A stretch of 64,000 nucleotides of DNA from Paulinella micropora (GCA_019918135.1 WBZZ01000691.1:97501-161500); one strand, 5' to 3'. Positions 41,017 to 53,531 are shown, counted from the stretch's first letter. The notes: a model not told the origin generated them from the sequence alone. Made by a program: numbers and translations.

Positions 41017-44000
41017 CGATCGATAGCCCCACAACGATGTGGATGTGTTCCTACTCTGGTCTTCTGCATGGGTTCTATGTCCCCTACTTCATTCCTTTAT
41101 TGTTTCCTTCTTTATTGTGTTCCGCATTGTCCCTTCTGCGTTCCTGTCGTGTCGTGTCCTGAAGCAAGATCACCCCTATCTGAGTCGCCAACCAACATGT
41201 CCCCCTACTTTTTTCGTGTGTTCTACTGCATGGTCTTTCTTTTTGCCGCTCCATACCCGCATGTGTCGTTTCTTGGATTTTCCCTCCTTCTTTTCTCGCG
41301 CCTGCGCTCTTGGCAAGTGTTTTTCTGCAGTCCCCCAAGTCCAGAGAGCATCCTGCGCTGATAAGCAAGTTGAGAGTATGTACCCCCGCGCAGTCAGTAA
41401 CTATTCCCAACTTGTGTTGCTTCCTTTCGTGATGGTATTCCCACGATGCATAGATGCTTCCTGTCTACTGACCCCTTCTGCTACGGTGTGCCAAGCTTCA
41501 ACATCAGCCAACACCAACAACCAGTCTGCTATTTCCGTGTTTCTTTTTCGGGTGGCTGCATTATGGACTACGCTGTTTCGTTTGCGAGCTGTTTCTTCCC
41601 TGCTTTCCTTTCTTCTCTGTTTTCCTCTCCAGTTCCGCTTTCCTAGTTAGAAGTGAGATACCACGCAACAGAGCCACGATCGATAGCCCCACAACGATGA
41701 GCATGCCTACTCTGGTCTTCTGCATGGGTTCTATGTCCCCTACTTTATTCTTTATTGTTTCCTTCTCTCTTGTGTTCCGCATTATCCCTTGTGCGTTCCT
41801 GTCGTGTCGTGTCCTGAAGCAAGATCACCCTACCTGCGTCGCCAGCAACCAAGCAACCCACCATGTCCCCCTGCTTTTTTCGTGTGTTCTACTACATGGT
41901 CTTTCTTTTTGCCGCTCCACACCCGCATGTGTCGTTCCTTGGATGAGCCCTCCTTTTTGTCTCGCGCCTGCGCTCTTGGCAAGTGTTGTTTTTCTGCAGT
42001 CCCCAAGCCCCAGATAGCGCTGATAAGCAAGTTTAGAGTATGTATCCCCGCGCAGTCAGTAATGATGGTTTTCCCACGATGCATAGATGTTTCCTGTCTA
42101 CTGACCCCTTCTGCTACGGTGTGCCAAGCTTCAACGTCAACCAACATCAACCAGTCTGTTATTTTTTCTGGTCGCTGCATTATGACTACGCTGTTTCGTT
42201 TGCGAGCTGTTTCTTCCCTGCTTTCCTTTTCTGTTTTGTTTTCCTCTCCAGTTCCGCTCTCCTAGTTAGAAGTGATATCTACGCGACAGAGCCACGATCG
42301 ATAGCCCCACAACGATGTGGATGTGTTCCTACTCTGGTCTTCTGCATGGGTTCTATGTCCCCCACTTTATTCCTTTATGTTTCCTTCTGTCTTGTGTTCT
42401 GCATTGTCCCTTCTGCGTTCCTGTCGTGTCGTGTCCTGAAGCAAGATTACCCTACCTGCGTCGCCAGCAACCAAGCAACCCACCACCATGTCCCCCTGCT
42501 TTTTCGTGCGTTCTACTTACTTGCCTTTCTTTTTGCCGCTCCATACCCGCATGTGTCGTTCCTTGGATGAGCCCTCCTTTTCTCGCGCTTGCGCTCTTGG
42601 CAAGTGTGTTTTTCTGCAGTCCCCCCAAGTCCAGAGATCATCCTGATAGCGCTGATAAGCAAGTTGAGAGTATGTACCCCCGCGCAGTCAGTAACTATTC
42701 CCAACTTGTGTAGCTTCCTTTCTTGGTGGTATTCCCACGATGCATAGATGTTTCCTGTTTACTGACCCCTTCTTCTACTGTGTGCCAAGTTAAGCTTCAA
42801 CATCAACCAACACCAACGACCAGTCTGCTATTTCCGTGGTTCTTTTTCGGGTGGCTGCATTATGGACTACGCTGTTTCGTTTTCGAGCTGTTCCCTGCTT
42901 TCGTTTCTTCTCTGTTTTGTTTCCCTCTCCAGTTCCGCTTTTCCTAGCTAGAAGTGAGATACTACGCGACAGCCACGATCGATAACCCCACAACGATGTG
43001 GATGTGTTCCTACTCTGGTCTTCTGCATGGGTTCTATGTCTCCTACTTTATTCTTTGTTTCCTTCTCTCTTGTGTTCCGCACTGTCCCTTGTGCGTTCCT
43101 GTCGTGTCGTGTCCTGAAGCAAGATTACCCTACCTGCGTCGCCAACGACCAAGCAACCAGCCAACATGTCCCCCTACGTAAAATTTTTCGTGTGTTCTAC
43201 TTACTTGCCTTTCTTTTTGCCGCACCATACCCGCATGTGTCGTTCGTTGGATGAGCCCTCCGTCTCGCGCCTGCGCTCTTGGCAAGTGTGTTTTTCTGCA
43301 GTCCCCCCAAGTCCCAGAGAGCATCCTGATAGCGCTGATAAGCAAGTTTAGAGTATGTAGCCCCGCGCAGTCAGTCTAACTACTCCCAACTTGTGTAGCT
43401 TCCTTTTTTGATGGTTTTCCCACGATGCCTAGATGTTTCCTGTCTACTGAATGGTGTGCCCAGCTTCAACATCAACCAACACCAACAACCAGTCTGCTAT
43501 TTCCGGTTTCTTTTTCGGGTGGCTGCATTGTGGACTACGCTGTTTCGTTTTCGAGCTGTTTCTTCCCTGCTTTCCTTTCTTCTCTGTTTTGTTTTCCTCT
43601 CCAGTTCCGCTTTTTCTAGTTAGAAGTGAGATCTACGCGACGGAGCCACGATCGATAGCCCCACAACGATGTGGATGTGTTCCTACTCTGGTCTTCTGTA
43701 TGGGTTCTATGTCCCCTTCTTTTTTCTTTATTGTTTCCTTCTGTCTTGTGTTCCGCATTGTCCCTTCTGCGTACTGTCGTGTCGTGTCCAGCAAGATTAC
43801 CCTACCTGCGTCGCCAGCAACCAAGCAACCAACCAACATGTCCCCCTACGTATACTTTTTCGTGTGTTCTTTTACTGCATGTTCTTTCGTTTTGCCGCTC
43901 CATACCCGCATATGTCGTTTCCTGTCTACTGACCCCTTCTGCTACGGTGTGCCAAGCTTCAACATCAACGAACACCAACAATATCCAGTCTGCTATGTTT

Positions 44001-44746
44001 CTTTTTCGGGTCGCTGCATTATGGACTACGCTATTTCTCGGGTCGCTGCATTATGGTCTACGCTATTTCGTTTGCGAGCCGTTTCTTCCCTGCTTTCCTT
44101 TCTTCTCTGTTTTCCTCTCCAGTTCCGCTTTTCCTAGTTAGAAGTGAGATACCACGCGACAGAGCCACGATCGATAGCCCCACAACGATGAGCATGTGTT
44201 CCTACTCTGGTCTTCTGCATGGGTTCTATGTCCCCTACTTTATTCTGAATTGTTTCCTTCTGTCTTGTGTTCCGGATTGTCCCTTCTGCGTTCCTGTCAT
44301 GTCGTGTCCTGAAGCAAGATTACCCTACCTGCGTCGCCAGCAACCAAGCAACCAACCATGTCCACCCTACTTTTTCGTGTGTTACTACATGGTCTTTCTT
44401 TTTGCCGCACCATACCCGCATGTGTCGTTCCTTGGCTGAGCCCTCCTTCTTGTCTCGCGCCTGCGCTCTTGGCAAGTGTGTTTTTCTGCAGTCCCCCCAA
44501 GTCCAGAGAGCATCCTGATAGCCTGATAAGCAGGTTTAGAGAATGTACCCCCGCGTAGTCAGCAACTACTCCCAACTTGTGTAGCTTCCTTTCTTGATGG
44601 TATTCTCACGATGCATAGATGTTTCCTGTCTACTGACCCCTTCTGCTACGGTGTGCCAAACTTCAACATCAACCAACACCAACAATAACCAGTCTGCTAT
44701 GTTTTTTTTTCGGGTCGCTGCATTATGGACTACGCTGTTTCGTTTG
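41017..44746. repeat. Higher-order unit 5 (type B, incomplete)
   Basis: Follows unit 3 base for base at an offset of 7060 bp with rare differences until about 44746, where it jumps forward and the order breaks down into divergent monomers (44747-46245). Confidence 0.8.
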
Positions 44747-45974
44747 CGAGCTGTTTCTTACCTACTTTCTTTTCTTCTCTGTTTTGTTTCCCTCTCCAGT
44801 TCCGCTTTTCCTAGTTAGAAGTGAGATACCACGAGACAGAGCCACGATCGATAGCCCCACAATGTTCCAAATCTGGTCTTTTGCATGGGTTCTGTGACCC
44901 CTACTTTATTGTTTCCTTCTCTCTTGTGTTCCGCATTGTCCCTTCTGCGTTCCTGTCATGTCGTGTCCTGAAGCAAGATCACCCTACCTGCGTCGCCAGC
45001 AACCAAGCAACTAACCAACATGTCCCCCTGCTTTTTCGTGTGTTACACCACGTACCAGCATGTGTCGATCCTTGGATGAGCCCTCCTTGTCTCGCGCCTG
45101 CGCTCTTGGCAAGTGTGTTTTTCTGCAGTCCCCCCAAGTCCAGAGAGCATCCTGATAGCGCTGATAAGCAAGTTTAGAGTATGTACCCCCGCGCAGTCAG
45201 TAACTACTCCCAACTTGTGTAGCTTCCTTTCTTGGTTTTCCCACGATGCATAGATGATTCCTGTCTACCGACCCCTTCTGCTACGGTGTACCAATCTTCA
45301 ACAACCAACACCAACAACCAGTCGGCTATTTCCGTGTTTCTTTTTCGGGTCGCTGCATTATGGACTATGCTGTTTCGTTTGCGAGCTGTTTCTTCCCTGC
45401 TTTCGCTTTCTTCTCTGTTTTTGTTTTCCTCTCCAGTTCCGCTTTTCTAGTTAGAAGTGAGATACTACGCGACAGAGCCACGATCGATAGCCCCACAACG
45501 ATGCATGTGTTCCTACTCTGGTCTTCTGCATGGGTTCTGTGTCCCCTACTTTATTCTGAATTGTTTCCTTCTTTCTCGTGTACCGCATTGTCCCTTGTGC
45601 GTTCCTGTCGTGTTGTGTCCTGAAGCAAGATCACCCTACCTGCGTCGCCAGCAACCAAGCAACCAACCAACATGTCCCCCTGCTTTTTTCGTGTGTTATA
45701 CTACACGGTCTTTCTTTTGCCGCTCCACGTACCCGCATGTGTCGTTCCTTGGATGAGCCCTCCTTCTTGTCTCGCGCCTGCTCTTGGCAAGTGTGTTTTT
45801 CTGCAGTCCCCCCAAGTCCAGAGAGCATCGATAGCGCTGATAAGTACCCCGCGTAGTCAGTAATTGACTACTCCCAACTTTTGTAGCTTCCTTTCTTGGT
45901 TTTCCCACGATGCATAGATGTTTCCTGTCTACTGTCCCCTTCTGCTACGGTGTGCCAAGCCCTGCGTTGCAATC

Positions 45975-46000
45975 GGATCCTGCGTTGTAACGCAGGATCC
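45975..46000. repeat. Palindrome inserted in an edge monomer
   Basis: GGATCCTGCGTT and AACGCAGGATCC, 12-bp perfect arms, flank two bases. A further CCTGCGTTG copy lies just before (45961-45969). The other monomers lack this sequence. Confidence 0.6.
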
Positions 46001-46550
46001 CAATGTGTTCCCGCGATGCATAGATGTTTCCTGTCTTCTGACCCCTTCTGCTACGGTGTGCCAATCTTTAACATCAACCAATACCAACAACCAGTCTGCT
46101 CTTTCCGTGTTTCTTTTTCGGGTCACTGCATCATGGACTAAGCTGTTGCTTTTGCGAGCTGTTTCTTCGCTCCATCTCCTGTAGTCTCTGTTTTGTTTTC
46201 CTCTTCAGTTCCGTTCTGATTCTACTAGTTAGAAGTGAGATCTATGCGAGCGGGATCGATGGCTATCGATTCAATCATGTTGGAGCTGCGGATAGCCAGC
46301 GAAGTATTGATGTGCATGTTTCGGATCATTTTCCGAGCTTGGGTTCATTTTTGTTTTGGAGTTCCACTGCGATTATTCGTGTTTGTTTACTTCAAGTTAT
46401 TGTCATCATCTATTATCATATCGCTAAGCTTCCACGTTTGTTCTTTGTCAAGTCATCGAAAAAGAAGCAACACTGGCCTCTGAACTGCGGGGCGGTTCAA
46501 ACCCACTTTTTCTTTTTCAAAGAAGCTTTTCCCTTTTTCAGAACTGACAA

Positions 46551-46570
46551 ATGGTGTGAATTCACACCAT
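46551..46570. repeat. Perfect 20-bp palindrome
   Basis: ATGGTGTGAA is followed directly by TTCACACCAT. It stands alone in unique sequence, 300 bp after the satellite. Confidence 0.5.
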
Positions 46571-47362
46571 GGGAGATGAACGATTCCTGTTATTACCGGT
46601 AATGCTTTTTCTTTTGTACTGAACAACTTTAATATTAATATTTGTTGAGCTTATATGAACTCTTACTCTGGCATCCGAATCGCCACATCGACGTTTGATT
46701 TTTTCTTTTTGTTTTCCCCACCGGTTTTGAAGCGACATTTCTGGATTTTGATAGTTGTATTAATATGATTAATTAATATTATTAATTTTTACGCAAGCAG
46801 TTTTGATAGAATATATTTAATAATAGGTAACTTGCCACTCAAGCTGAATGGGAAGCAGAAGAGATAAAATTGAAGAGGTATGATTAATACTAAAATAGCA
46901 TTGAAATAAGTAAGGATGAAGCTAATCATGATATAAACAAAGGTTATCTAATAGGAATTATGAAAAAATATTAATAAAGAGTGATAATGATTTTGTTGAA
47001 AATATTATAGTGATAAATGATTTTGTTGAAAATATTATATATTATACTTTTTAGAAATAGTTATTCAATATATAACAGAGCTTTACCGAACCGCTAGTGA
47101 CCGTGCTTACCGCTTTGCTCAACTGACGTTTATATAGTGCTCAGGGCTGGGTTATGGTTCGGAAAGTGCAAGAGTTAGTTATACTGCAGCGTTTATGGTC
47201 TGCAGTGCATATGAGCTGTGCTCAAGAAGGAGCGGTCGGGTTTTAAAGAATGTTTTTGTGTAGGGAAGCTGCCACTGTCACAAGTCTTATTAATATCACT
47301 GGCTGATTTTATTTGGTAGCGGATGATATGCCACGATGAGCATGTGAATGCTAGATATTAAT

Positions 47363-47592
47363 ATAATTCTGTTGTTGTTGTTGATAACGATGATGATGCT
47401 GTTGATCTATTAATAATATGGCGCAGCTGTTGATCTATTCATAGTCGAACTTGACTAGCATCCTAGCTAGATGTAATTCTGTTGTTGTTGTTCTTGATCA
47501 GAATCATCTGATGATATTGATGTCCATGATGAGGATGATGGCGCAGCTGTTGGTATATTAATAGTCGAACTTGACTAGCAGCCTAGCTAGGT
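47363..47592. repeat. Imperfect tandem duplication, period about 115-120 bp
   Basis: Each unit starts AATTCTGTTGTTGTTGTT, contains a GATGATG-rich stretch and ends GTCGAACTTGACTAGCA(T/G)CCTAGCTAG. The two units differ at several sites and by small length changes. Confidence 0.7.
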
Positions 47593-48591
47593 ATTAATAT
47601 ACACCTTCGTGCATGTTCATCAAATTATCTGTCGTTCCGTGAGTCGAAAACTTAAAGTGAGGAAAGGCAAGCATGACGTTAAGACGAAAATGTTTATTAG
47701 TAATGTTACAAGTGAAAAACAGGATGGAAACGAGATACCAGGGGTAGAACGTGGGTGCCAAAGGGATTATTAATAAACTAAAAGGAACGTTGCTTTTCAA
47801 CTTAACATTAACACGCCCTTCCTGTTTCCCTCGCACCTCTTCATTTGGCAACTAAATTAGATAGAATAATTCAGATGGAAATTACTACTTTCTTGGTTTA
47901 AAGTTTTCTTCAAAGTAACCCCCCCCCCCTTCTCTCTCTATCTCTATTGCGCTCTGCAATAGCTCTAACATCACTGGCCTTGGCTCGGCTGGCTGTCTCC
48001 CACCCGAAATCTTGATGTTTCGTGTTAGTGTCGAGTATGCCTGCTGGCTCTCTCCCACCAGAACGCCTGACGTTTCATGTAGCATCTTCCTCTGCGCTCC
48101 TCTTCTTTGCTGAAGGTTTCTTGACTCGCTTCTAGCGCTTGGGTTTCTCGCTTGCAATTGACATGGATTTCTTGCCTTTCCCTATTTTCCTAAAACACAA
48201 ACTAAAAGCACTTTTGTATAAAACAAAAAATGTAAATCTGATGAAGACAGAATTGTAGTTCTATTCTTCAAATTTTCGAGCGGTGACAATATTCCCGCTT
48301 CTTTATTTGCGCAGAGAAACTCTGCAAGTACCGACAGTAGTGGTTTAATAAGTGCACAAAGATTTCGCATGCGCAGATATAGGGCATGCGCAATGCGAGC
48401 AAGTCACTCTGTCCAACAGCCATAAAACCAAGCTCAGAAGAAAAATCCAAAGCAAAGCTGTCAGCAAAATCACAATAACGAATCTATAAGACATAAAAAC
48501 TAACATGAACGTGACCTATACTAAACGAACACTAAAAAAAAACAAGCAAGTAAACTCAATTGATTCTCCCTGCCGGCCCACTCTGTCTGAT

Positions 48592-49022
48592 ATGTTCCGT
48601 GTCTCACTGTTTTTTCCCCCCGCACCCCAGACCTCTTTTTGACGATAAAGTCTTTTCAGTCCTCTCCCTCCCTTGTGATAAGAGGATTGAAATGTCTTTC
48701 TCTTTCTCTCTGCTACTAGCATCGAGGGCCCGTCTAGCAGAGCTGGTATTCACATTAAGAAGCTGTTAGCTTTTGCCATTTCTTCCTTGAGACAGTTTTG
48801 TATCGATTGTGTCGTTTGTGTCGTTTATGTCGTTTCTGATTTTGGTTTCTGGATGTGCTCTAGCTTTCCCATTATTCTGGTTCATTGAACTTGACAACGG
48901 AGTGTCTTGTTCATTTAGGTATCACTCTTTGTTTTAACATATATATGTTGTTGTTGTCTTCGCTCCTTACCTTATTCTGGTACATTGAACTTGACAACGG
49001 AGTGTCTTGTTCATTTAGGATA
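48592..49022 (+). repeat. Split direct repeat A1 of the Ngaro-type element
   Basis: Begins ATGTTCCGTGTCTCACTG and matches A2 (53094-53531) over its length with moderate divergence. Internally a segment GAACTTGACAACGGAGTG occurs twice, about 100 bp apart, each ending in TTCATTTAGG, a string resembling a 3' splice site. Confidence 0.85.
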
Positions 49023-49027
49023 TTTGT

Positions 49028-50600
49028 TTGATGTCTGCGAGACGAAAGAAAACCAACAACAAGCGCACTGGTCAAGAGGATGCTGATCAGGATGTTGATG
49101 GCAAGCATGCTTCTGGTCCCAAAACATCTTCACCTGGTATGGCGGGTGCTCCAAAGGAGCAGAAAGAGCCAGCAGTCCCTGATCATGACATTGACACCGG
49201 TACCGTTCAGGGAGCTGGAGAGAGATTCTTATCCTCCGCACAGGTAGCAGATGCAATGCGCCTACTTGCTCAAGCTAGTCAAGATGTACGTGGTCGTCCT
49301 AAGGTGACAGATAATTTCAGCGCACGTCCAACCTCAGCGGGCACTGCAGCTGGCCTCGGAGCGTCCCTTCAGAGCATTCTAGAGTCTAGTGCGGTAGGGT
49401 TGGGTAATGTGACTACTGGCTATGCGAACCAGCTCCAACCTGACATCGATGAACGAGAAGACTTAGTGTCTGATCATGATCATGACGAAGGCGTCCTTGA
49501 ACTTGTAAAAGAGCTACGCGGAAAGCAGGGGTTCGGCTTGGGAAAGGATCGGGAGGTCGATGTGCCAGCCTCGATCCTTCGCAGCACCCTACAGGATCAG
49601 GAGCGTCTACGGGAATCTCGTGCAATGGGTACGTCTACAAGATTGGCGTCATGGTTACAATCGCCAGCACACTCTGGGCTGGGCGCAAGCAGTCGAGCAA
49701 GCAATACCTCTTGGAGACATCCCTCGTCTGAAGTTCCTGGTGCAACGTCTTGCAGAATTGCGCGAGGCTGACAGGTCCGACGACTGGGAAGTGGCGGACT
49801 CAATTATGGGCCCGGAGCAGGGATCGTTGCTGCTCGAGCTGGAATGCGCGATACAGATCAACCGAGTCACTGCGCTACGCAGCGAAGAAAGCAGGCAAGG
49901 CTGCGAAGGACAAGTAACTGCTCATCAAGCACGGATGCGGCTGAACAAACGAATAAGGTCCCATCGACGTGCAAAGCGTTCTGAGTCTAACAGCGCGCTC
50001 AACGCTGCGAAGGCAGCATTCTCAGCCCTCCAGTATTTGGAGGGTCGATCTTGTTTTAACTTTCCGTCATCAAGTAAGACATTAGAATCAGAAATTGCCA
50101 GACATAGAAAGACTTTCGCGTGTGTTTTGAATGTGTGTCGAAACTTCGTGGATGAAGTAAGCGCTGCTTCAGATCGTGTGCCTCCTCAGGAATTCGATAT
50201 GGATTTTGACAACGACTCATTTATTTTCCCATCCAGCTATCCTTCTAGTCTCATAGACCTGCAGTCACGCGCGGTGCCTATGAGAGCATCTGACGTCTCT
50301 TTACAGACACGAGGTGCATGTGTTGATTTACTTAGTGGACTTCCTGCTCATATCAATCAGCTTTTGGAAGATCCTTCCACCTCCGCTATTACAGAGGTGC
50401 ATGTCTTGGACATGTCTGGTGAGCAGCCTTCGAACGAAGCTCCGTCACGTTTTATCGGCGGGCCTAGAGTGGAATACATCAAGCTTCTGACCCGCATGGT
50501 TGACATCGGATGGTGGAGCTCCGTCATTTCTCTGCTGACATCGTTCAGAACGGCTTCTTTACTGTCTCCAGACCAGACGGTGGTCAGCGTGCAATATTAG
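49028..50600 (+). pseudogene. Gag-like region of the Ngaro-type element
   Basis: Starts MSARRKKTNNKRTGQEDADQ directly after repeat A1. It is hydrophilic, with Ala/Gly/Ser-rich and acidic parts (DIDEREDLVSDHDHDEG) and a helical second half (ECAIQINRVTALRSEE, then LNAAKAAFSALQYLE). There is no zinc knuckle. Assignment as gag rests on position before RT. The coding region is not intact. Confidence 0.6.
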
Positions 50601-51898
50601 CAGCTGTTCCTGCAAACTGCTGTCATCGTACGCCGCCTAATCCAAGACTACCAGGACCGGATGTGGTGGCTGCTCTTCATGTTCCTCTCGGCGCTACCTT
50701 TCACGTCGCTTGCTCAGATCTGTCGAAGTTCTACGATGTGCTGAGGGTCCCTAACTGGCTGAGCAAATACTTTGGTTTGCCGACAGTGACTGCAGCTGAA
50801 CTTCCTACTAGACTTGTGACCTGCTTCGGACCAGACAGTTTGTTGTCGCCGGTCATGCGTTGTTTGCCTCAAGGATGGAAGTGGTCAGTGTTCCTGGGAC
50901 AAGAGTTTCATGTTGAGCTCATCAGAAGATCGTGCCCGTCCTTTGGATAGCCATTGATGCCTGGTGAGCGAAAATCAGTGAACGATAACGACATTGTTCC
51001 TTCTATATATATTGATGATATCCGTATCTTCACCTTGGACTCAACGCTTGGCAACACCGCACTGCAACGCTACGAACAAGCTGTCGAAGAGCGTAAAGGC
51101 CTCAGATGCAACGCTGAAAAGAGATCTCCATCGTTACCCGCGAATCAAGTCATGGGCCACAGTCTGCGAAATAATATTTACAAGCCTGACCCTCTGAAGC
51201 TGACCAAGCTGATGGAAAAGACTACTTCAGTCTGCTCTCACGGTGAGACATCGGGCCGAATGATACAGTGGCTTGTTGGCTGTTGGACCTGGGTAATGCT
51301 ACTGAAGCGTCCGTCACTCTCTATTTTCAGCTCAGTGTATGTTTTCGGCAAGAGGTTCAATCAAGCGACTGCTACAATCTGGAAATCAGTTGTGAGAGAG
51401 CTTATGCTCGCGCGTGCGCTGGCTCCACTTTTATACGAGAGAATTTCACCGTTGCTTCTTTACGTGCTTTTCAAACATGTCATTGCGACAGACGCATCAG
51501 AGTCTGGACTGGGTGTGTGTTACGCACCTAGCTCAGGTATCTTACCAGCTTCGACTCTTGACATGCTCCGTCACCTTCTGACTTATGACTGGAAAGTGGC
51601 AGTCTCCTATCGGTGGAAATGGGTGGGTGAACAAATCAATATATTAGAGATGCGAGTTGTGTTGACAGCGGTCCGCTGGTTCCTTTCGCACCAGTCAGCT
51701 GCTGGCTCTTTGCTTATTCTCTATACTGACTCTCAAGTTGTGCTTGGTGCTGCGTCTAAGGGACGCTTGTCTTCTCGTCCGCTCCTGCGTTTGCTCCGCC
51801 GGATTGCATCGTGTCTCCTGGCTTCGGGTAGCGCGATCTACTTGGTGCACGTTCCATCTGGAATGAACCCCGCTGATGCCCCGTCACGCGCGAGGTGA
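50510..51898 (+). pseudogene. Reverse transcriptase with RNase H of the Ngaro-type element
   Basis: RT motifs in DIRS style: HVACSDLSKFYDVLRVP (palm motif A), RCLPQGWKWSVFLGQ (motif B) and SIYIDDIRIF (catalytic YIDD). RNase H follows with VIATDASESGLGVCYAP, ILYTDSQVVLGAASKG and VHVPSGMNPADAPSR, the last being a hallmark of DIRS/Ngaro proteins. The enzyme copies element RNA into DNA and removes the RNA strand. The region is broken and non-functional as it stands. Confidence 0.88.
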
Positions 51899-51958
51899 TC
51901 GTTCTTTCTGCGGCGAGCACGAGTAAAGGAGACTTGGACAGGCAAGTATAGGCCTGCT

Positions 51959-52846
51959 TTGGACGAATTTTGGAACTTTGTACTTCATAATTTTGTGCTT
52001 GATGAGCTTAAAGACGTGCGTGGCATCGACGAAGCTTTCAGCGACTGGATTCATGACCTTTATATCTCTTGCTCGGGCAGAAGAAGGCAGACAGTGATAA
52101 ACGCTAAGTGCGCCCTGATTATTCTATTGCAGCACCTTCGAGGCAAGCTTCATATGTCGTCAGCTGCAATTGCGGGCTGGGCAAGATTGCGGCCACCACC
52201 TGTGAAAAGACAGCCGATCACGTGGGAGCTTACTTGCCTCTTGGCGCTGGTTGTTGTAAGATCGTGGGATCAGCTGGTGGGATTTGGCTTTCTGCTAGCT
52301 TTTGGAGTTTACCTGCGTGTGGGCGAGGTTTGCGCTCTCAGGAAGGAGGACGTTGTTTTTCCAGGTGATAAACGGTTTGGGTCTACATACAAGCATGTTG
52401 GAGAAGTGCTGCGTACTACCAAAACTGGAGCAAATAAATTTGCTCGTATTACCAACAGTAGTGTCATCACCTTATTACAAGGCGTTCTGAGAGACGTCAG
52501 AAGGGCTACATCGTTGCTCATCAATTGTTCCCCATCACGGTTTCAGGCATTTTTCCGCAGAGCGAAGGATCTTCTGGGACTTCACGCTGTGTGCTACACT
52601 CCTCATTCGCTTAAACACGGAGCTTCTACAAGAGAATTGTTGCATGATGTACCTATTGAAGACATTATGCTTAGGGGTAGATGGGCCTCAACTAAGTCAG
52701 CAAGACACTACATTCAGGAGGGTCCTGCTTTGCTATCCTACGTACACATAGGACCACTGTTAGCAGGCTTAGCTGCTTCTGCAGCTGCTGACGTAGTGTC
52801 TTTGTATAGAAGCGCATCTGCTGAATGTTCGAGACTTGTTTGCTGA
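51959..52846 (+). CDS. Tyrosine recombinase of the Ngaro-type element
   Basis: About 295 residues. The catalytic domain is recognised by LRVGEVCALRKEDVVF (first catalytic Arg), TPHSLKHGASTREL (His box) and RGRWASTKSARHYIQEG (Trp and catalytic Tyr). An N-terminal helical SAM-like part (residues 1-95) precedes it. In DIRS-like elements the enzyme inserts a circular DNA form by strand exchange without target duplication. The frame looks open; the true start is uncertain because it may be expressed as part of a longer product. It ends 110 bp before repeat B1. Confidence 0.85.
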   Translation: MDEFWNFVLHNFVLDELKDVRGIDEAFSDWIHDLYISCSGRRRQTVINAKCALIILLQHLRGKLHMSSAAIAGWARLRPPPVKRQPITWELTCLLALVVVRSWDQLVGFGFLLAFGVYLRVGEVCALRKEDVVFPGDKRFGSTYKHVGEVLRTTKTGANKFARITNSSVITLLQGVLRDVRRATSLLINCSPSRFQAFFRRAKDLLGLHAVCYTPHSLKHGASTRELLHDVPIEDIMLRGRWASTKSARHYIQEGPALLSYVHIGPLLAGLAASAAADVVSLYRSASAECSRLVC

Positions 52847-52954
52847 ACTTAGGGAAGCTAAATTGTCACTTCAGCGTGACAAGTTAAAGGCTAGGATCAG
52901 ATTATTTCATCAAACTGAGAAGTGGCTACGCCGTTAGCGCTGCAGAAAAGTTAC

Positions 52955-53096
52955 ACAGTTGTGTTGGTTTCGCTTGATTTTTTAAATCAAATTAATATAA
53001 ATTGATTAATTTTTGTGGCGGGCGGATGACACCCACGTTAACGTTTCTAAAATTTAAATTATCTCTGGCAAAATTGTGGCTATTTGTCAGGGAATG
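52955..53096 (+). repeat. Split direct repeat B1
   Basis: Contains CACAGTTGT, CTTGATTTTTTAAA, TTTTGTGGCGG, GTTAACGTTTCTAAAATT and TCAGGGAATG in the same order as B2. Confidence 0.8.
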
Positions 53097-53531
53097 TTCC
53101 GTGTCTCACTGTTTTTTCCCCCCGCACCCCAGACATCTTTTTGATAATAAAATGTTTTCAGTCCTCTCCATCCCTTGTGATAAGGATTGAAATGTCTTTT
53201 TCTTAGACGATTGTCTCTCTGCTACTAGCATCGAGTGCCAGTCTAGCAGAGATGGTATTCACATTGAGAAGCTGTTAGCTTTTGTTATTTTTTCCTTGAG
53301 ACAGTTTTGTATCGATTCTTTCGTTTGTATCGTTTGTGTAGTTTCTGATTTTGGTTTCTGGATGTGCTTTAGCTTTCCCATTATTCTCGTTCGTTAAATT
53401 TGACAAAGGAGTTTCTTGTTTATTTAGGTATAACTCTTTGGTTTAACATATATATGTTGTTGTTGTTTTCGCTCCTTACCTTATCCTGGTACATTGAACT
53501 TGACAATGAGGTGTCTTGTTTATTTAGGATT
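53094..53531 (+). repeat. Split direct repeat A2
   Basis: Second copy of A1, starting at GTTCCGTGTCTCACTG and ending TTATTTAGGA, with scattered substitutions and small length changes. It adjoins B1 directly. Confidence 0.85.

Larger units (their letters stand above)
27590..46245. repeat. Satellite array with higher-order repeats, about 18.7 kb
   Basis: Tandem monomers of about 660 bp (with shortened 435-520 bp and longer variants) share landmarks such as ACGATCGATAGCCCCACAA, GTCGTGTCGTGTCCTGAAGC and TCTACTGACCCCTTCTGC. The plus strand is pyrimidine-rich. Central monomers are grouped in higher-order units beginning at 27976, 30967, 33957, 38027 and 41017, giving lengths 2991, 2990, 4070, 2990 and a partial fifth. 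Between like units only scattered single-base differences are visible; monomers at both edges are more divergent. That is the expected picture of recent amplification by unequal exchange. Long plus-strand open frames (up to 453 codons) recur because the repeat does; their composition does not look like protein. Confidence 0.93.
46246..48591. other. AT-rich interval without supported gene
   Basis: Between the satellite and the tyrosine-recombinase retroelement I see no coding region with family resemblance. It holds a perfect 20-bp palindrome (46551-46570), a short direct duplication of ATGATTTTGTTGAAAATATT (near 46985-47040), a tandem duplication (47363-47592), a run of ten C near 47920 and two imperfect copies of a GCTGGCTNTCTCCCACC segment near 47986 and 48042. 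Short open frames here have unconvincing composition. Confidence 0.5.

Noticed and set aside
27590-46245. CRISPR-like array from regular repeats
   Set aside because: Repeat units are hundreds of bases long with no unique spacers; it is a satellite in a eukaryotic context.
47594-48157. Short minus-strand open frames (85 and 90 codons)
   Set aside because: No family resemblance, overlap with low-complexity C/T runs and imperfect repeats, and no supporting context.
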